Source: Leishmania donovani
Lineage: Eukaryota > Euglenozoa > Kinetoplastea > Trypanosomatida > Trypanosomatidae
Assembly: GCF_000227135.1 (NCBI RefSeq)
Contig: NC_018228.1
Location: 96,970 to 160,969, forward strand
Direction: 5' to 3'
DNA: 64,000 bases
A program made the translations under genes and the position numbers. Every line of letters begins with the position of its first letter. Position 1 is the stretch's first letter. Under the pieces are notes generated by a model. It searched no databases and had not been told where the DNA came from. It saw only the letters and a list, made by a program, of their open reading frames with translations. Below, in pieces: positions 49,761-60,775 of the stretch.

Positions 49761-52590
49761 ATTATCTTCCACTAGGTTTTGGCTGTCGCTTGTCAGTGCA
49801 GGAGGAGCCGTGAATGAAACACGTTTTGCACCACGGCTGTCTCTCTGTCTCGCACACACGCACACAAACTCTCTCTCGATCTCTTCACTAGCTTGTTCGT
49901 TTATTTTTTTTTTGTTTTTTTTGGGGGGGGGGTTCTTCACAGTTACGCGCTCCTGTGTGCGTGTGATCACTCTCACACACCGATCGTGTATTCTGTGGTG
50001 TCTTTACTATGAAACGACTGCTGATGTTGTGTGGATGCGTTGTAGCCGGGGGTATATCCCTCGCTCTCGCTTTCTCTTTTTCGTTGTTGTTCTACCTTTC
50101 TGTGTCATGTATGTATGCACGTGTTTCCCCTTAGCCTCTGAGCACGTCTCCCTTGTTGCTGTTTTGTTGTTGTGCTCGATGACGCCTGTGCGTTGGTGTG
50201 CATCTGTCAGCTGTCCCCTTCCGTTGCGGCTGCTGCTGGTATATCGCCTTCGCACTTGGCGTCCCGGCCTTTTCTCGTTTCTCTTTTTTTTTTAGTTGCG
50301 CTCGTGACGCCCCTCCCCCCCCCTCCCCCACCCCACACTGCTCGACTCTTCTTCTTTGTCCATCGGCACACGCACACGCACACACACGTGGATGCGTTCT
50401 CCGTGCCGGTTGCGTGCGCGCGCACCTCTGCGCACACACGCAACTGAAGAGAGAAGGTGGGGAAGAGAGAGAGTGGCGTGAAGTACAAGAGAGCATTATA
50501 AAGACCCACACACACGCGCGCGCACATCAGACATCAGAATAGATGAAGCAAATTCACAAGCAGCGGCGTTCGCGAGCGCGAACCTGTCGCCCTGCCCTCC
50601 CTTCCAGCTGTTCCTGCGCTCGCCTTCCTTCCTTCGTTTTCCTTCTTCTTGTGCACCCATGGAAGGCCTGGCCAGCATCAGTGTCAGCGTCGTCACGCCA
50701 GCACTGTCTCCTCGGTGCGTGTGTCTTCTCATCTCTGCCCGGCCACCCCCTCCATGGCGCCGTTGCCTATTCCGCTCCTGTCCTCGTTGAGCACGCAGAT
50801 CCAGGACAAGTCTTCGTGGTGCGCCTCAGAATGGCACGATGGCTTGTCGTAAAAGGAGAGAGGAAGAAAGAGAGAGAGACACGACCAGCGCCACCGCCCA
50901 CCCCACCCCCGGTGGTTCACCCCGTTGCGCCTCCGAATCCCCACGGGGTGGTGAGGCGAGAAGTCAGGGGTCGGGCACGCGCTGCAGGCCCTTGTACGGA
51001 CTGGGCAAGTGGCCGCCATCGGTGAAAACGCGTCATGCTCGTCTCCTGAGGGCCCAGGGACAGGGCCGCGATGTGCGCGTTCTCGTGATCCAGCAGCCCA
51101 CCCCCTCCTTGCCTGCATGGCCTCTGGCGTCTATCCTGTCCTCTGCTCGCACAGCGTGGCAGCTGCAACGCACACGCACGCCCCTCTCGCTCCCTGCACC
51201 CTCTCTCTCCCCCCTCTCTTTCTGCAGACGATGCGCCAGCTCAACGGAACGAGTGTTTTAGGCTCATCGCTTCACCAGTCACCACCCCGACAGAGACCGC
51301 CACCGTTGTCAAGCGTGTTGGGTGCACCGAGTCCGGCAGCAGGCGAGTTCAGACGCCGCCTTACACTACGTGAGAGGTGAAGGGCGGACTAGGCAGCAGA
51401 GGCACTAGCGGGCCGAAGAAGATCCTGGCAGGCCCTCTCCGCGCCGAGGGGCAGCACCAGCCGCGAGAACCCTCAAAGAGCTCTGAAGGCAGGGCTGCCC
51501 GTCGAGTGGTCCGGTGATCGGCCGTACAAGAGACGATAGTGAGCTGCTCACAGGGGTGGAAGCTTGCCACGCGGGAAGACGACACGCCACAGAGCTGCCT
51601 TTTCTTCTGCTCGAGTGCATATGCCAACGTCGCTGTGTTTCACGTGCATGCGGGCTGGCAGCTTCTCCGCTTGATGGGCCTGATCGTTTGCATACGATGC
51701 GCACGGCGAGCGTGCACTCAGCCGACACACACCGCCTCCAGAACCTTTCAGGCTTAGACGTGGAAAGAGTAATCCTTCGTTGGCAGGCTTAGGGAGGTCT
51801 CTCACACTCCCACGCAGCTGTGCCGGGCCGCGGCCCTCGGGCTGGAGCGCGCGGAGGTGCTGCCTGTGGGGGGGGGGAAGGGGAGGGGGCTCGAGGCCGC
51901 AGCCCCCCTAGCGAAGAAATAAATATGTCGAGCGCGAGCGAGTCGCGAGACGACGCACGAGCAGCAGCAGGTCACACACGTTTTTTTTTTTCGTTCTTCA
52001 GTCCTCCACGCGTAGCCGGGAGATCAGCGAATTGTGTTCTGCGCATGCCTCTTCTCTGCCGTGCAGCATGCGGTCACTGCCACTGCACCTTCCTCCTCCC
52101 TCTCCTCCACCTCACCGTTACTCGGCGGCTCCTCGATGAGCGCGTCAGTCGTCATCTGCGCAGGCACGTAGACACGCTTGCGAGGATGAACTTGTTTGCA
52201 TCGTCGTCTGTGCGCGTGCCTGTGTGCCGTGCCGTGAGCCATGTTGGTTACGCCTCTTTCGTGGCGTTGCTCTCTCCCTATGTCGTTCGGGCATTCTATG
52301 CTGGAGCAAGGATCGATTTCCCCTCCCCCTCTTCCCCTCCCCCTCCCCCCTCGTGCTCTCCTCCCTCCAAACGGACGCGCGCACACACATACACACACCT
52401 ACACCCGCGCCTCCGTCTACCTTTCGTCGTACGTGTGTGTCTGTGACTGTGTGTACATGTGTGAGCGCTGCACACCACAACACGTGCAGCCATCCAATCA
52501 AGCACAGCTACCCACACACACACATGCACACACACACACACATGCAACGAAAAAAAAATTTCATTCCTGTAGTCATCACCGCACGCGCGC

Positions 52591-52671
52591 ACCTCCTCCC
52601 TCCCTCCTTCCCTCCCTCCCCGAGTACACGTCGCTGTCTGCCTCCATTTTCTTTCACACAGCTCAGGATCC
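52591..52671 (+). promoter_or_regulatory. Candidate trans-splice acceptor for the FACS-like gene
   Basis: A long CCCT/TTTC-rich tract ends in AG at 52670-52671. No ATG occurs between this AG and 52874, which supports 52874 as the start. Confidence 0.5.
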
Positions 52672-52873
52672 TGTACTGGTCTCATCTTCACCAGTCCCCA
52701 GCAGGCCGCTCGCTGATCGCGTGCACTGCTGCTGTCCTGCTCGCTGCCGTTGCCTCCACCTCGTGCAGCGTGTCTACCTTGTTCGGACCCCTTCTCTCGT
52801 CGGTGTGTTCTCGCGTGTTGATCCAACGCCTGGTGCGTGCACGTGAGTGTGTGTACACAATCACCGTTCTTCG

Positions 52874-55800
52874 ATGGGTGCACTGCTCGTGACACTGCTG
52901 CAGTGCCGCAACAACCAGTCTCTCTACCCGAACCTCAGCGCTACACAGCACAACCAGTATGTTTCGTGTCGGCAGCCGTGCTCGGTGCCGCTGCTGCCCG
53001 ATGCGCGCGCCTACGGCCGGCAATCACACCAGCATAGCTCGCTCATGACCTCGACCACCGCCACGGTGCCGACGGACGCGGTGGGCGATGAGGCCACTTC
53101 TGGGCCACCGGTGGCGAGGCGCGTGCAGCCCACTAACGCAGGCACCCCGTCCTCAACATCCTTCGCTGGTGTTGTGAGTGATATGCGAGGAGCTGAAAAG
53201 CAACTCTTCAACCTTTCCAAGGTCTGCGAGGAGGGAGGCGTCACGGGTGTCACCACGGCTGATGCCGACGGCGATGCGGCAGCCGCGATCTCGCGTCTGC
53301 TCCTTGCACGCCTGCTTGCCACCAAGTCAACGCCGACGCCGCCCTCGACCGATTCGTTGCATCCGCAGCTGCAGAACCGTGCGGCACAGAAGCCGGCAGT
53401 GGACAACGCTCTCTGCACCAACACCCTCCCCACAGTCCCACCGCTGTCATCGGCATGGATGGCGAGCTCCCCCTCGGCCACACCGCCGACGCAGCCTCAA
53501 AACTGCCCCTCCCTGCCCTCCACAACGGTTTTCATGCCCAGTGCCACGGCCGCCGCCCCTCTGGCACCGACCGCTCCGTCGAAGGGGCAGTGCAGCAACG
53601 GCACGGAGTCGCCCCTCGCCATGCTGTTGCCGGTGGCCTCGATGCCGACGCTCGCAGCGGCCGGTGGGCTGACGCTCACATCGCAGGATGCGCCTGTTGC
53701 GAAGGACGGCGACACCGTGAAGAGGATGGCCTTGCCAGGTGACAACGCTGCCGCCGCGAGGCCGGACGAAGCGAACGACGCAGGCTGCAGCGTCGACATC
53801 GATGACGACGAGCTTGGCCCGATGGACTGTGCAGACGCCTTCCAATACTTCTTCGACGAGGACGAAGGGGCATACCGGGACGTAGAGAGCGCCGTCTACG
53901 CGGCGCCGCAGATGGCGCATGTGCCAATGCCCGTGTTGCGCGACCACTACCAAAACCTGCGTACGGCTCTGTACACGGAGAAGTCGTCAGCGGCGCTGAC
54001 CGCACCGTCGGTGCCACCGCTTCTAGGTGGCAGCGTCGCGCCCACCATCCCGAGCATCTTTCTGCTAGGCGCCTCCGCGAACGTCCGCGGCGGGGGCGTG
54101 GCGATGAAGATGGCCGCGTGGTCACCGACGCAGCCGCCACCGCAACAGCAAGCCTTGAAAGCACTCTGTTGCCCTCAACAAACTCCGCTGAGCCTCCATG
54201 ATGCGCTGCGCGCGAGCATAACACGCGCGCTGCTGGAGACGGGAGAAGGCCTCGACGGCGATGCGCACGACGCCGCGGCGGCGGCGGATACCCCGTCAGG
54301 GCTGCAGCCCGGTGCCGGGCGCTTCGTTTCACTGGTGGAGGAGATGGCGGCCGCGTGCCGCCGCATCAGCGCCGCGCCGTACGTCTGCTGGCGCAGCGTT
54401 GATCGCGTGACGGCGCTGCCGCCGGAAAACCCGCTGTGGCGGCGGCTCCACAACGGCGGCGGCAGCCGGGTGGACAACGCGCGCGGCGAGGCCGAGGACG
54501 ACACGTCGTGCCCGCCAGTGAGCGATGCGCCGCGCAAGCGCCGCTCACACCCCTCCGCTCTCCCAGACGGTGATGGCGGCAGCGGCACCGAAGCTCATCC
54601 ACCCTCGTCGCAGCAGCAGTCCGAGTCGCTGTCGCTCTACTACCTTGGCCCGCAACAGTACATGACCGCGGCTGTATGGTGGTCGCGCGTGGAGGCGTTC
54701 GGCTTCGGTCTTCGCAGCACGGGCCTGCGCCCTGGTGACCTGATCGGCATCGTGGAAGACACGCGATGGGAGTGGCTCGTCACGTGCTACGCGGCTTGGA
54801 GCGTTGGGCTCGTTGTCGTCGTCTTCGACAGCTCGGCGCGGACCATGGCACGGGTCGCCATGGACACCGCCCCCGATATGAAGGCAGTCGTGTGTAGCCC
54901 CACTGTGCATCGCGATTTGCGCCGGCACTACGACGCCGCCGCAGCAGCGGCTCGAAGCGCTCGCGCGCCAGCCCCCGTCACACCCACGACAGCATACGAT
55001 ATGACGGACTGCCACGGCGGTGAGGAGGGCAACGACCAACGCCCGCATAGCGCATGCGCGAGCGGTGAGGCAGCGGCCGCGACACGGACGGGCCAACGTG
55101 GCAAGCACGACAGTGCCGAGGCGACCGCGACGTCCGAGCGCGCTGCAGCGAAGCCGCGAACGAAACAGCCTGCACCCTCACCCATGTTTATCGTCATCCG
55201 CTCCGCCGGGCCTCCGCGCGGAGGCCGCAGCGACGGCGGTGACGGCCACGCGTCAGCCGCCGCGGCACCGCGGTCTTGGTGGTCGCGCACGAGCATGCGC
55301 GAGCGGCAACCGTCGCACCAGGCGCACGACGTGACGGCGGAGGGGCACGATGAAGCAGTGGACGAAGAAGGTGAGGACGAAGAAGAGGAGGCACTCTGGT
55401 GGAGCGACGTGCTCATGCATGGCGAGACGAAACTCAAGGCGTGGCGTCAGCGCAAGTTGCGAGAGCGACGGCTGCAGCATCAGCAGCAGGCCCGTCTACG
55501 CCACCTGAAGCCGCAGCAGCGCGGCGCACGCGCCGCCGGCGCCAGCGTTGGTGGGAATGCGGTCGCGTCCTCGCCGCCGTCCAGCGCCTCCCTCCGTCGT
55601 CCTCGTTTATGTGGCGGGATCGGCACGGATGACCTGCGCGGCGCCGCGTTCGCGGCGGCAGCCTCGCAGGACGGGAGTGCCGCGTCCGTGGCCACCAGCG
55701 CCTGGCCCGGCCCCACCGAGGCCGTCAGTGACAGCGGTACAGCAACAGCGTGCGCGACGTCCTGCGCGGCGAACACGACGCCCACTATGCTGGTCGGTGT

Positions 55801-57730
55801 CGCCGCCGCCACGAGGGATGGCAAGAGCGGCGGCAGCGCAAGGTTCGCCGCCAACGATGCAGCAAGGCGCGCGTCGGTGCCGCTGCGTGAAAGGAATGCA
55901 CTAACAGCGTCGCCTCTGCGTGGGAGCGGCGTTCGCTCTCCAGGCGCGCTGCCAGCGGCATCGGCTCTGGCAGGCAGCGCCCCAACGATCGCCGCGCCGC
56001 TGATGATGATCGATGACGGCCTGCCGCAGCTGCCACTGGCACCTCTCCAGCCAGACGACCTCGCCTTTATCCTCTACACGGAAGGCGATCCCAAAGGCGT
56101 CCTCCTCACGCATGGCGCCGTCAAGGCATCCGTGGCTGCGTACCACGAATACCTTAACTCAACCGACGTCGACGGCGACGACGGGCTGCGTCGCGTGGCT
56201 GGAGGAGGCGACACGCTTACCAGCACTGCGATCACCAGTAAAAACAGCTTCAGCACCGCAGAGAGCGCCGGACGCGGTGGGCAGGGCAGCAGTCGCATAG
56301 CCCGCTACACGACGGCCTGCATGCCCGCGCTGCGCTCCCGTACAGCGCCAGTGGGGCGGCCGTCGTACATGGCGTACCTCCCTCTGCACGACGTCTGCGA
56401 GTTTGTGGCGGAGACAGCATCGCTCCTGCGTGGCCTCCTCGTGTGCTACGGCACGCGCCGCACCCTCTTCGACACGTGGGCACGTCCGCACGGCGACCTC
56501 ACCGAGTACAAGCCCACCATCTTTCCCGCTCTGCCGGCGACACTGGCGCGCCTGCGCCGCACCGTTGAGTCGATGGTGTCCACGGGGTATCGCCAGCTGC
56601 TGTTTGAAGCCGCCTACGAGGCGCGGCGGCAGGCGATGCGGCGCGGGTTGCAAACACCGTTCCTGCTCTCCACCATCTTCGCTCCCTCGCGCAAGCTGCT
56701 CGGTGGCCGCTGCCGGCTCGTGCTCATCCGTGGCGGGCCTGGCGCCGCCGCACTGCACCCACGGGACCAAGAGTACGTCGAGGTCGTGTGCGGGGCGTCC
56801 CTCGTCCAGTCGTACGGTGTCGCGGAGGCTGCTGGCTGCGGACTGCAACAGGCGTACTGCGCGACGCAGCTCGACTCGATTGGCGGCCCGCTGGGGCCGG
56901 TGCACGTCAAGATGCGCGACGTCTTCGCCACCGGCGCCGCCTTTGTTGGGAGCGCCGCCACCGCAGCGGCAGCCTCGAGCGGTGGATGCAGCCCTGTTTG
57001 GAGCGGCTGGACCCATCAGTCAGAGCGGCCAACGGGTGAGCTGCTGCTGCGCGGCCCCACCGTCATGGCCGGATACTACCGGCAACCGGAGAGGACGGCG
57101 GCGGTGCTGGAGAAGAGCGGCTGGCTGCACACCGAGGAAGTCGTAGAGCGCTGCCCGGATGGCTCTTTCCGTCGCATCGCCTCCCTGCGCCCGCACCACG
57201 CCACGACGAGCAACGGTCACTGCATCGCCCTCGAGCCACTCGAGGCGCTCTACGCGCAGCACCCGCTCTGCCTGGAGGGCGGGGTCTGCGTGCTGGTGCA
57301 TCCGTATCGGCGGTACGTCTGCGCCCTCGTCCTTACTGATGAGCGCCGCCTGCGCGACTTTCTTCAGACAACCGCCGCGGCTGCGGCGGCACTGCCGTCG
57401 CCGCACTCTCAACCGAGTTCGCCCACCTCGCCGCTGCCGTCGTCGCCCTCACCGCAACGGCTGCTGAACTGGGCTGCGTTCGCCGGTGAGGGCTGGCCAC
57501 AGTGCCTGGGCGATCCGGCGCTGAACCAGGCCGCTGCCGCCTCGCTCGCGGCGTGGGCGACGCAGCACGGCGAGGCCGCCCCGCACGAGCGCGTGCGGCA
57601 CGTCCGCGTCCTGTACGACGTGTGGGACGTGGCTCATCACACACGCACCGCGACGGGGCGGTTGTTCCGTCCTGCGATCCACTATCGCTACAGAGGCGTC
57701 ATCCAGGAGCTCTTCGCGGACGAGGACTGA
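52874..57730 (+). CDS. Large acyl-CoA synthetase-like protein, probable pseudoenzyme
   Basis: A 1618-residue paralog of its neighbours, more than twice their length, with an uninterrupted frame. Its first residues (MGALLVTLLQC) align with MGGCVVSLMEC of FACS2. FACS homology is broken by large Ser/Ala/Thr-rich inserts: recognisable pieces start near residues 483, 589 (TRWEWLV follows), 771, 840 and 1060, then run almost continuously to the end. The catalytic motifs are lost: the phosphate loop is shortened to YTEGDPKGV (1068-1076), LPLAH becomes LPLHD, the A5 motif YGLTE is YGVAE, TGD is TEE (1420-1422), the hinge lysine region is replaced (Thr1444 where Lys is expected) and the C-terminal KLRR is RLFR. 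Adenylation is therefore unlikely. A binding, regulatory or scaffolding role is possible but unknown. Gly2 is kept, but Cys4 is not. Confidence 0.9.
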   Translation: MGALLVTLLQCRNNQSLYPNLSATQHNQYVSCRQPCSVPLLPDARAYGRQSHQHSSLMTSTTATVPTDAVGDEATSGPPVARRVQPTNAGTPSSTSFAGVVSDMRGAEKQLFNLSKVCEEGGVTGVTTADADGDAAAAISRLLLARLLATKSTPTPPSTDSLHPQLQNRAAQKPAVDNALCTNTLPTVPPLSSAWMASSPSATPPTQPQNCPSLPSTTVFMPSATAAAPLAPTAPSKGQCSNGTESPLAMLLPVASMPTLAAAGGLTLTSQDAPVAKDGDTVKRMALPGDNAAAARPDEANDAGCSVDIDDDELGPMDCADAFQYFFDEDEGAYRDVESAVYAAPQMAHVPMPVLRDHYQNLRTALYTEKSSAALTAPSVPPLLGGSVAPTIPSIFLLGASANVRGGGVAMKMAAWSPTQPPPQQQALKALCCPQQTPLSLHDALRASITRALLETGEGLDGDAHDAAAAADTPSGLQPGAGRFVSLVEEMAAACRRISAAPYVCWRSVDRVTALPPENPLWRRLHNGGGSRVDNARGEAEDDTSCPPVSDAPRKRRSHPSALPDGDGGSGTEAHPPSSQQQSESLSLYYLGPQQYMTAAVWWSRVEAFGFGLRSTGLRPGDLIGIVEDTRWEWLVTCYAAWSVGLVVVVFDSSARTMARVAMDTAPDMKAVVCSPTVHRDLRRHYDAAAAAARSARAPAPVTPTTAYDMTDCHGGEEGNDQRPHSACASGEAAAATRTGQRGKHDSAEATATSERAAAKPRTKQPAPSPMFIVIRSAGPPRGGRSDGGDGHASAAAAPRSWWSRTSMRERQPSHQAHDVTAEGHDEAVDEEGEDEEEEALWWSDVLMHGETKLKAWRQRKLRERRLQHQQQARLRHLKPQQRGARAAGASVGGNAVASSPPSSASLRRPRLCGGIGTDDLRGAAFAAAASQDGSAASVATSAWPGPTEAVSDSGTATACATSCAANTTPTMLVGVAAATRDGKSGGSARFAANDAARRASVPLRERNALTASPLRGSGVRSPGALPAASALAGSAPTIAAPLMMIDDGLPQLPLAPLQPDDLAFILYTEGDPKGVLLTHGAVKASVAAYHEYLNSTDVDGDDGLRRVAGGGDTLTSTAITSKNSFSTAESAGRGGQGSSRIARYTTACMPALRSRTAPVGRPSYMAYLPLHDVCEFVAETASLLRGLLVCYGTRRTLFDTWARPHGDLTEYKPTIFPALPATLARLRRTVESMVSTGYRQLLFEAAYEARRQAMRRGLQTPFLLSTIFAPSRKLLGGRCRLVLIRGGPGAAALHPRDQEYVEVVCGASLVQSYGVAEAAGCGLQQAYCATQLDSIGGPLGPVHVKMRDVFATGAAFVGSAATAAAASSGGCSPVWSGWTHQSERPTGELLLRGPTVMAGYYRQPERTAAVLEKSGWLHTEEVVERCPDGSFRRIASLRPHHATTSNGHCIALEPLEALYAQHPLCLEGGVCVLVHPYRRYVCALVLTDERRLRDFLQTTAAAAAALPSPHSQPSSPTSPLPSSPSPQRLLNWAAFAGEGWPQCLGDPALNQAAAASLAAWATQHGEAAPHERVRHVRVLYDVWDVAHHTRTATGRLFRPAIHYRYRGVIQELFADED

Positions 57731-58732
57731 CGGGCAGCCCCGCACGGCGGGAGAGCGGTTGGGGGCGACTGCATAGCATGTGTGCGGTTCCCGCCCTCAC
57801 GCACACAGCGCTGCTGCTGCTGCTGTTGTTGCCCTGTCCCACCCACCCACCCCCCCCCCTCACGCATCCATGTCTGCGTGTCCTTTCCATATGTTGCTCA
57901 TGTGTTGTGGGGCCCTCTCTTCGGCCCTCTACCCGCGCGCCAGACAGCGGAGCTTGCCAAGCGCATGCGCAGCGGGCAGGGTGTTGTGTCGATATACACC
58001 TTATCTACAACGTTGTTGTGACGGGCACACGAACCATCACGCCGCGCGAGAAGCACACGAGAGCGATGCAGCGTCCCTTTCCCTGGACGTGTGCAAGGCG
58101 CATGGACAGCGTAGCGCACACGGATGGAGGTGAACGCATCACCACCACGCTCGCCGCTGCGTGTATCCGTGCGGCGCCTATCGAGCGTGTGCGTATGTGC
58201 GTTGCCGTCTGACGCGAAACTCGTCAGCAGTGCGCAACGGCGACACCTTCCTCTCCCCTCCCTCACGCCCACGGTACAGCACCTGAGCGCTCTCTCTCCC
58301 TCTCTGACTCGTCGCCGTTCTGCCCCTCCTCCCCACGCCTCTACCGGCGCATCGATGCGCACGTGCGCGTCTTCGCGGATGTACGTCTTTTATGTCTGTT
58401 AACCGCCCTACACACCCACCCACATACATACACACTCGCACGCAATCTTCTCCCTCGCCGTCTACGCTGCATCGCATGTGATGGCCATACGAACCACGCC
58501 GCCGACACATCCCCACATCATCGTGCTGCTCACCGAAGGGGTCCACAAAATCAGGTGCGCACGCCCATCGCTCACCCTTCGCCCTCCTTCGTCACCATCC
58601 AGGGGCACACACGTGCGCGAGTCCCTTGCGTTCTCCCCACACGAGAGAGAGAGGGGTGGCTTGTGTGTGTGCGTGTGTGTGTACGTGCATTGCGGCTGCT
58701 ACTGCCGCGGACCTGCACATCCGACCGCCACC
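57731..58732. other. Intergenic spacer, no gene seen
   Basis: 3' UTR of the FACS-like gene and 5' flank of the next. It has CTG repeats (about 57810-57825), C runs, CACC repeats and a CT-rich tract (58564-58600) with AG at 58601-58602. A short GT run lies at 58660-58683. Confidence 0.6.
58562..58602 (+). promoter_or_regulatory. Candidate trans-splice acceptor deciding the next start
   Basis: A CT-rich tract ends in AG at 58601-58602. This lies after the in-frame ATG at 58481 and before the ATG at 58733, which is then the first available start. Confidence 0.5.
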
Positions 58733-60775
58733 ATGACGTCGCGCGTCCAGCTCGACTTCTTCGTGCCGCCGCCGGAGCGGCGACAGTGCGTACGCGAACG
58801 ACTGGCGCAGAAGCGCGCGCCGATGTTCGAGTGGCGGCACGACTTCGCGGAGTCCGACTTCGACGCGGCCACAGGGGAGCGCCGCCCGCTGCGACGCATC
58901 TTCAACCCCGTGGCGAAGGAGCACCCGGCTTCCGCGCGCCGTACCCACGCCGCGGCCACCACAGTGTCTTCAGCACGGCCAGCGACAGCCCCTGTGTGGA
59001 AGGCTGCGGCGAGCGGCAGCGCTGATCGGCGCAACGCGTGGAAGCAGTCCGGCTTCACGTTCGTCGAGAACTACTTCCGCAAGAGCGCGCACTTGCCGGT
59101 GTCGCAGTCGCGCCCCCACACCTCCGCCTCTGCGTGTGGCTTGCTCCGCAGCGCGCGCCGAGGCGGGATGTACGTGCCCTACCTGCACGACACGATTCTC
59201 TTCTGTGAGCCTCTGCCGCGTTCCATGGAGTCGCGTCGTGGTCGCCCTGGTGGCGGCGACGGCGCTGCCGCAGCAGCCGACCAGTTGCCGCCGGTCCAAC
59301 GGACGCCCTCCACGGCAAGGGTGGTGCTGGCCGTCACGTGCAACGCCGCCGAGTCGCGCGCGAGGGAGTTGCAGGCGTCGGTTGATGCGAAGAGGGCAGA
59401 GCTGCTGGGCTTCTCGAAGCCGTCGACGTCGTCGCAGAAAGCGCAGCAGCAGCAGCAGCAGCAGCCGGCGACCTACCTATACGCCGCTGGCGTCGAGAGC
59501 TACACCTGCGATGACGACGACAAAACGTCGAGGGCCGCCGCGACGATCGCCAGCACCACCGGCGGCGTCGACTACGTCAACACAGCGGCGACCGCGCAAG
59601 GAGAAACGTGCTGCGACGTCGTGGGGCCCTCCATCGCGGCCAAGCAGCGCGCGTTGGCGATGGCCGAGGGCGTGTACACAGACCTCATCCTTAATCGAGG
59701 AAAAGCTTGGTCAGCAACCGCGACGGCGGCTGCCACGAAGACGGAGCTGCCGACGTGCGAGTTGGCCTACAGCCTGAGGCCGTCCTACGTGCAGTCGCGT
59801 CTTCGCCGAACAGCAGGGCGGCGCAGCAGCGGCAGCCAGAATCTCGGCACCGCCGGCATCGTCTCAGACCGCTGCTCCGCATCGTTGGACGAGGGGATGA
59901 GTGGCACCACGCAGCACACCACGGCGGCGACATCGCCCATGGCGGCGTGCGCGTCAGCGCCGCACATCCGCGGTCACCGCGGCAATGGTGTATCGGGACC
60001 ACCATCGGAGCGCGCCATCACGCGGTCCCCTGGTAACGACAGCATCGCCGGTGCAATGCCGCTAGCGGCGACGGAGGTGGCGCTCGCGGACACAATCACC
60101 TTTTTGCGGCGCAGCGGCAGCACTGCGTACCACAGCAGCACGACAGCGGTACCGCCGCCAGCCCTCTCGCCGATGGAACTCAGGCACGACCTCGAGGGCA
60201 CGGGGAAGACACGCAGCCCTGACGGCGCCCGTGGCCTAGCCACATCCAAGACATCTCCTACTGCAGCCGCGGCCGGCGCGCGAGCCGGGCACCGCCAGGG
60301 CCTTCAGTCGACCTCTTCACCGTTGCCGAGCCACGGAAACGCGCAGCTGCAGTCCGACTCGAACCCCTTGCTGCACCTACTCTACCGGACAAGCAACAGC
60401 ACCGACTCGCCGACGTACCTGCGCACCTACGGCGATGCCGGCGGCAGCACTGTCGCTGGTGGCAGCAACTACGGCAGCGGCGAAGGGGGTCAGCGCCATC
60501 GTCGAGATGGGCGCGACGCCAGAGACAGCCCTCACCAAAGCCCCCTCAGGCCGAGAGGGGGCGGGGACGTGAGCAACGATGCGCAACAAGATCACCGCCG
60601 CTGCCAGCGGCCCTTCACAGCGTACCGTCTGCCGACGGAGTCGAAGGAGACGCGGGTGTACGCGGTGCGGTTGCGTGGCTTGTGCAACGCGGACGCGTCG
60701 CTTCTCAAGCGCGCCGAGCCGCCGCGGCGCGGGATACCGGTGATGCTGCCACCGGACTGGCAGCCGGACTGCTGA
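58733..60775 (+). CDS. Hypothetical protein, mostly disordered
   Basis: The frame is open from 58481, but that part encodes GT-repeat products (runs of VCV) and lies before a likely splice acceptor, so the start is placed at ATG 58733 in the strong context GCCACCATGA, giving 680 residues. Residues 1-60 (VQLDFFVPPPERRQ) and about 100-165 (WKQSGFTFVENYF, GMYVPYLHDTILF) look ordered. The remainder is Ser/Ala/Thr/Gly-rich with a poly-Gln run near residue 240, and the last 50 residues become ordered again (AYRLPTESKETRVYAV, PPRRGIPVMLPPDW). No membrane segment, coiled coil or known domain is recognised. Confidence 0.75.
   Translation: MTSRVQLDFFVPPPERRQCVRERLAQKRAPMFEWRHDFAESDFDAATGERRPLRRIFNPVAKEHPASARRTHAAATTVSSARPATAPVWKAAASGSADRRNAWKQSGFTFVENYFRKSAHLPVSQSRPHTSASACGLLRSARRGGMYVPYLHDTILFCEPLPRSMESRRGRPGGGDGAAAAADQLPPVQRTPSTARVVLAVTCNAAESRARELQASVDAKRAELLGFSKPSTSSQKAQQQQQQQPATYLYAAGVESYTCDDDDKTSRAAATIASTTGGVDYVNTAATAQGETCCDVVGPSIAAKQRALAMAEGVYTDLILNRGKAWSATATAAATKTELPTCELAYSLRPSYVQSRLRRTAGRRSSGSQNLGTAGIVSDRCSASLDEGMSGTTQHTTAATSPMAACASAPHIRGHRGNGVSGPPSERAITRSPGNDSIAGAMPLAATEVALADTITFLRRSGSTAYHSSTTAVPPPALSPMELRHDLEGTGKTRSPDGARGLATSKTSPTAAAAGARAGHRQGLQSTSSPLPSHGNAQLQSDSNPLLHLLYRTSNSTDSPTYLRTYGDAGGSTVAGGSNYGSGEGGQRHRRDGRDARDSPHQSPLRPRGGGDVSNDAQQDHRRCQRPFTAYRLPTESKETRVYAVRLRGLCNADASLLKRAEPPRRGIPVMLPPDWQPDC

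Larger units (their letters stand above)
49245..52873. other. Spacer of 3.6 kb, no gene seen
   Basis: FACS4 3' UTR with a GT run (49276-49304), an AT-rich island with an inverted repeat (about 49580-49760), T-rich DNA to 50300, then a mixed-composition region (50880-51800) lacking simple repeats that may be a degenerate retroposon remnant. A CT-rich tract at 52591-52670 with AG at 52670-52671 precedes the next gene. Confidence 0.55.

Noticed and set aside
58481..58732. N-terminal extension of the 680-residue protein from ATG 58481
   Set aside because: It encodes GT-repeat residues and lies mostly before a likely splice acceptor at 58601-58602. ATG 58733 has a far better context.
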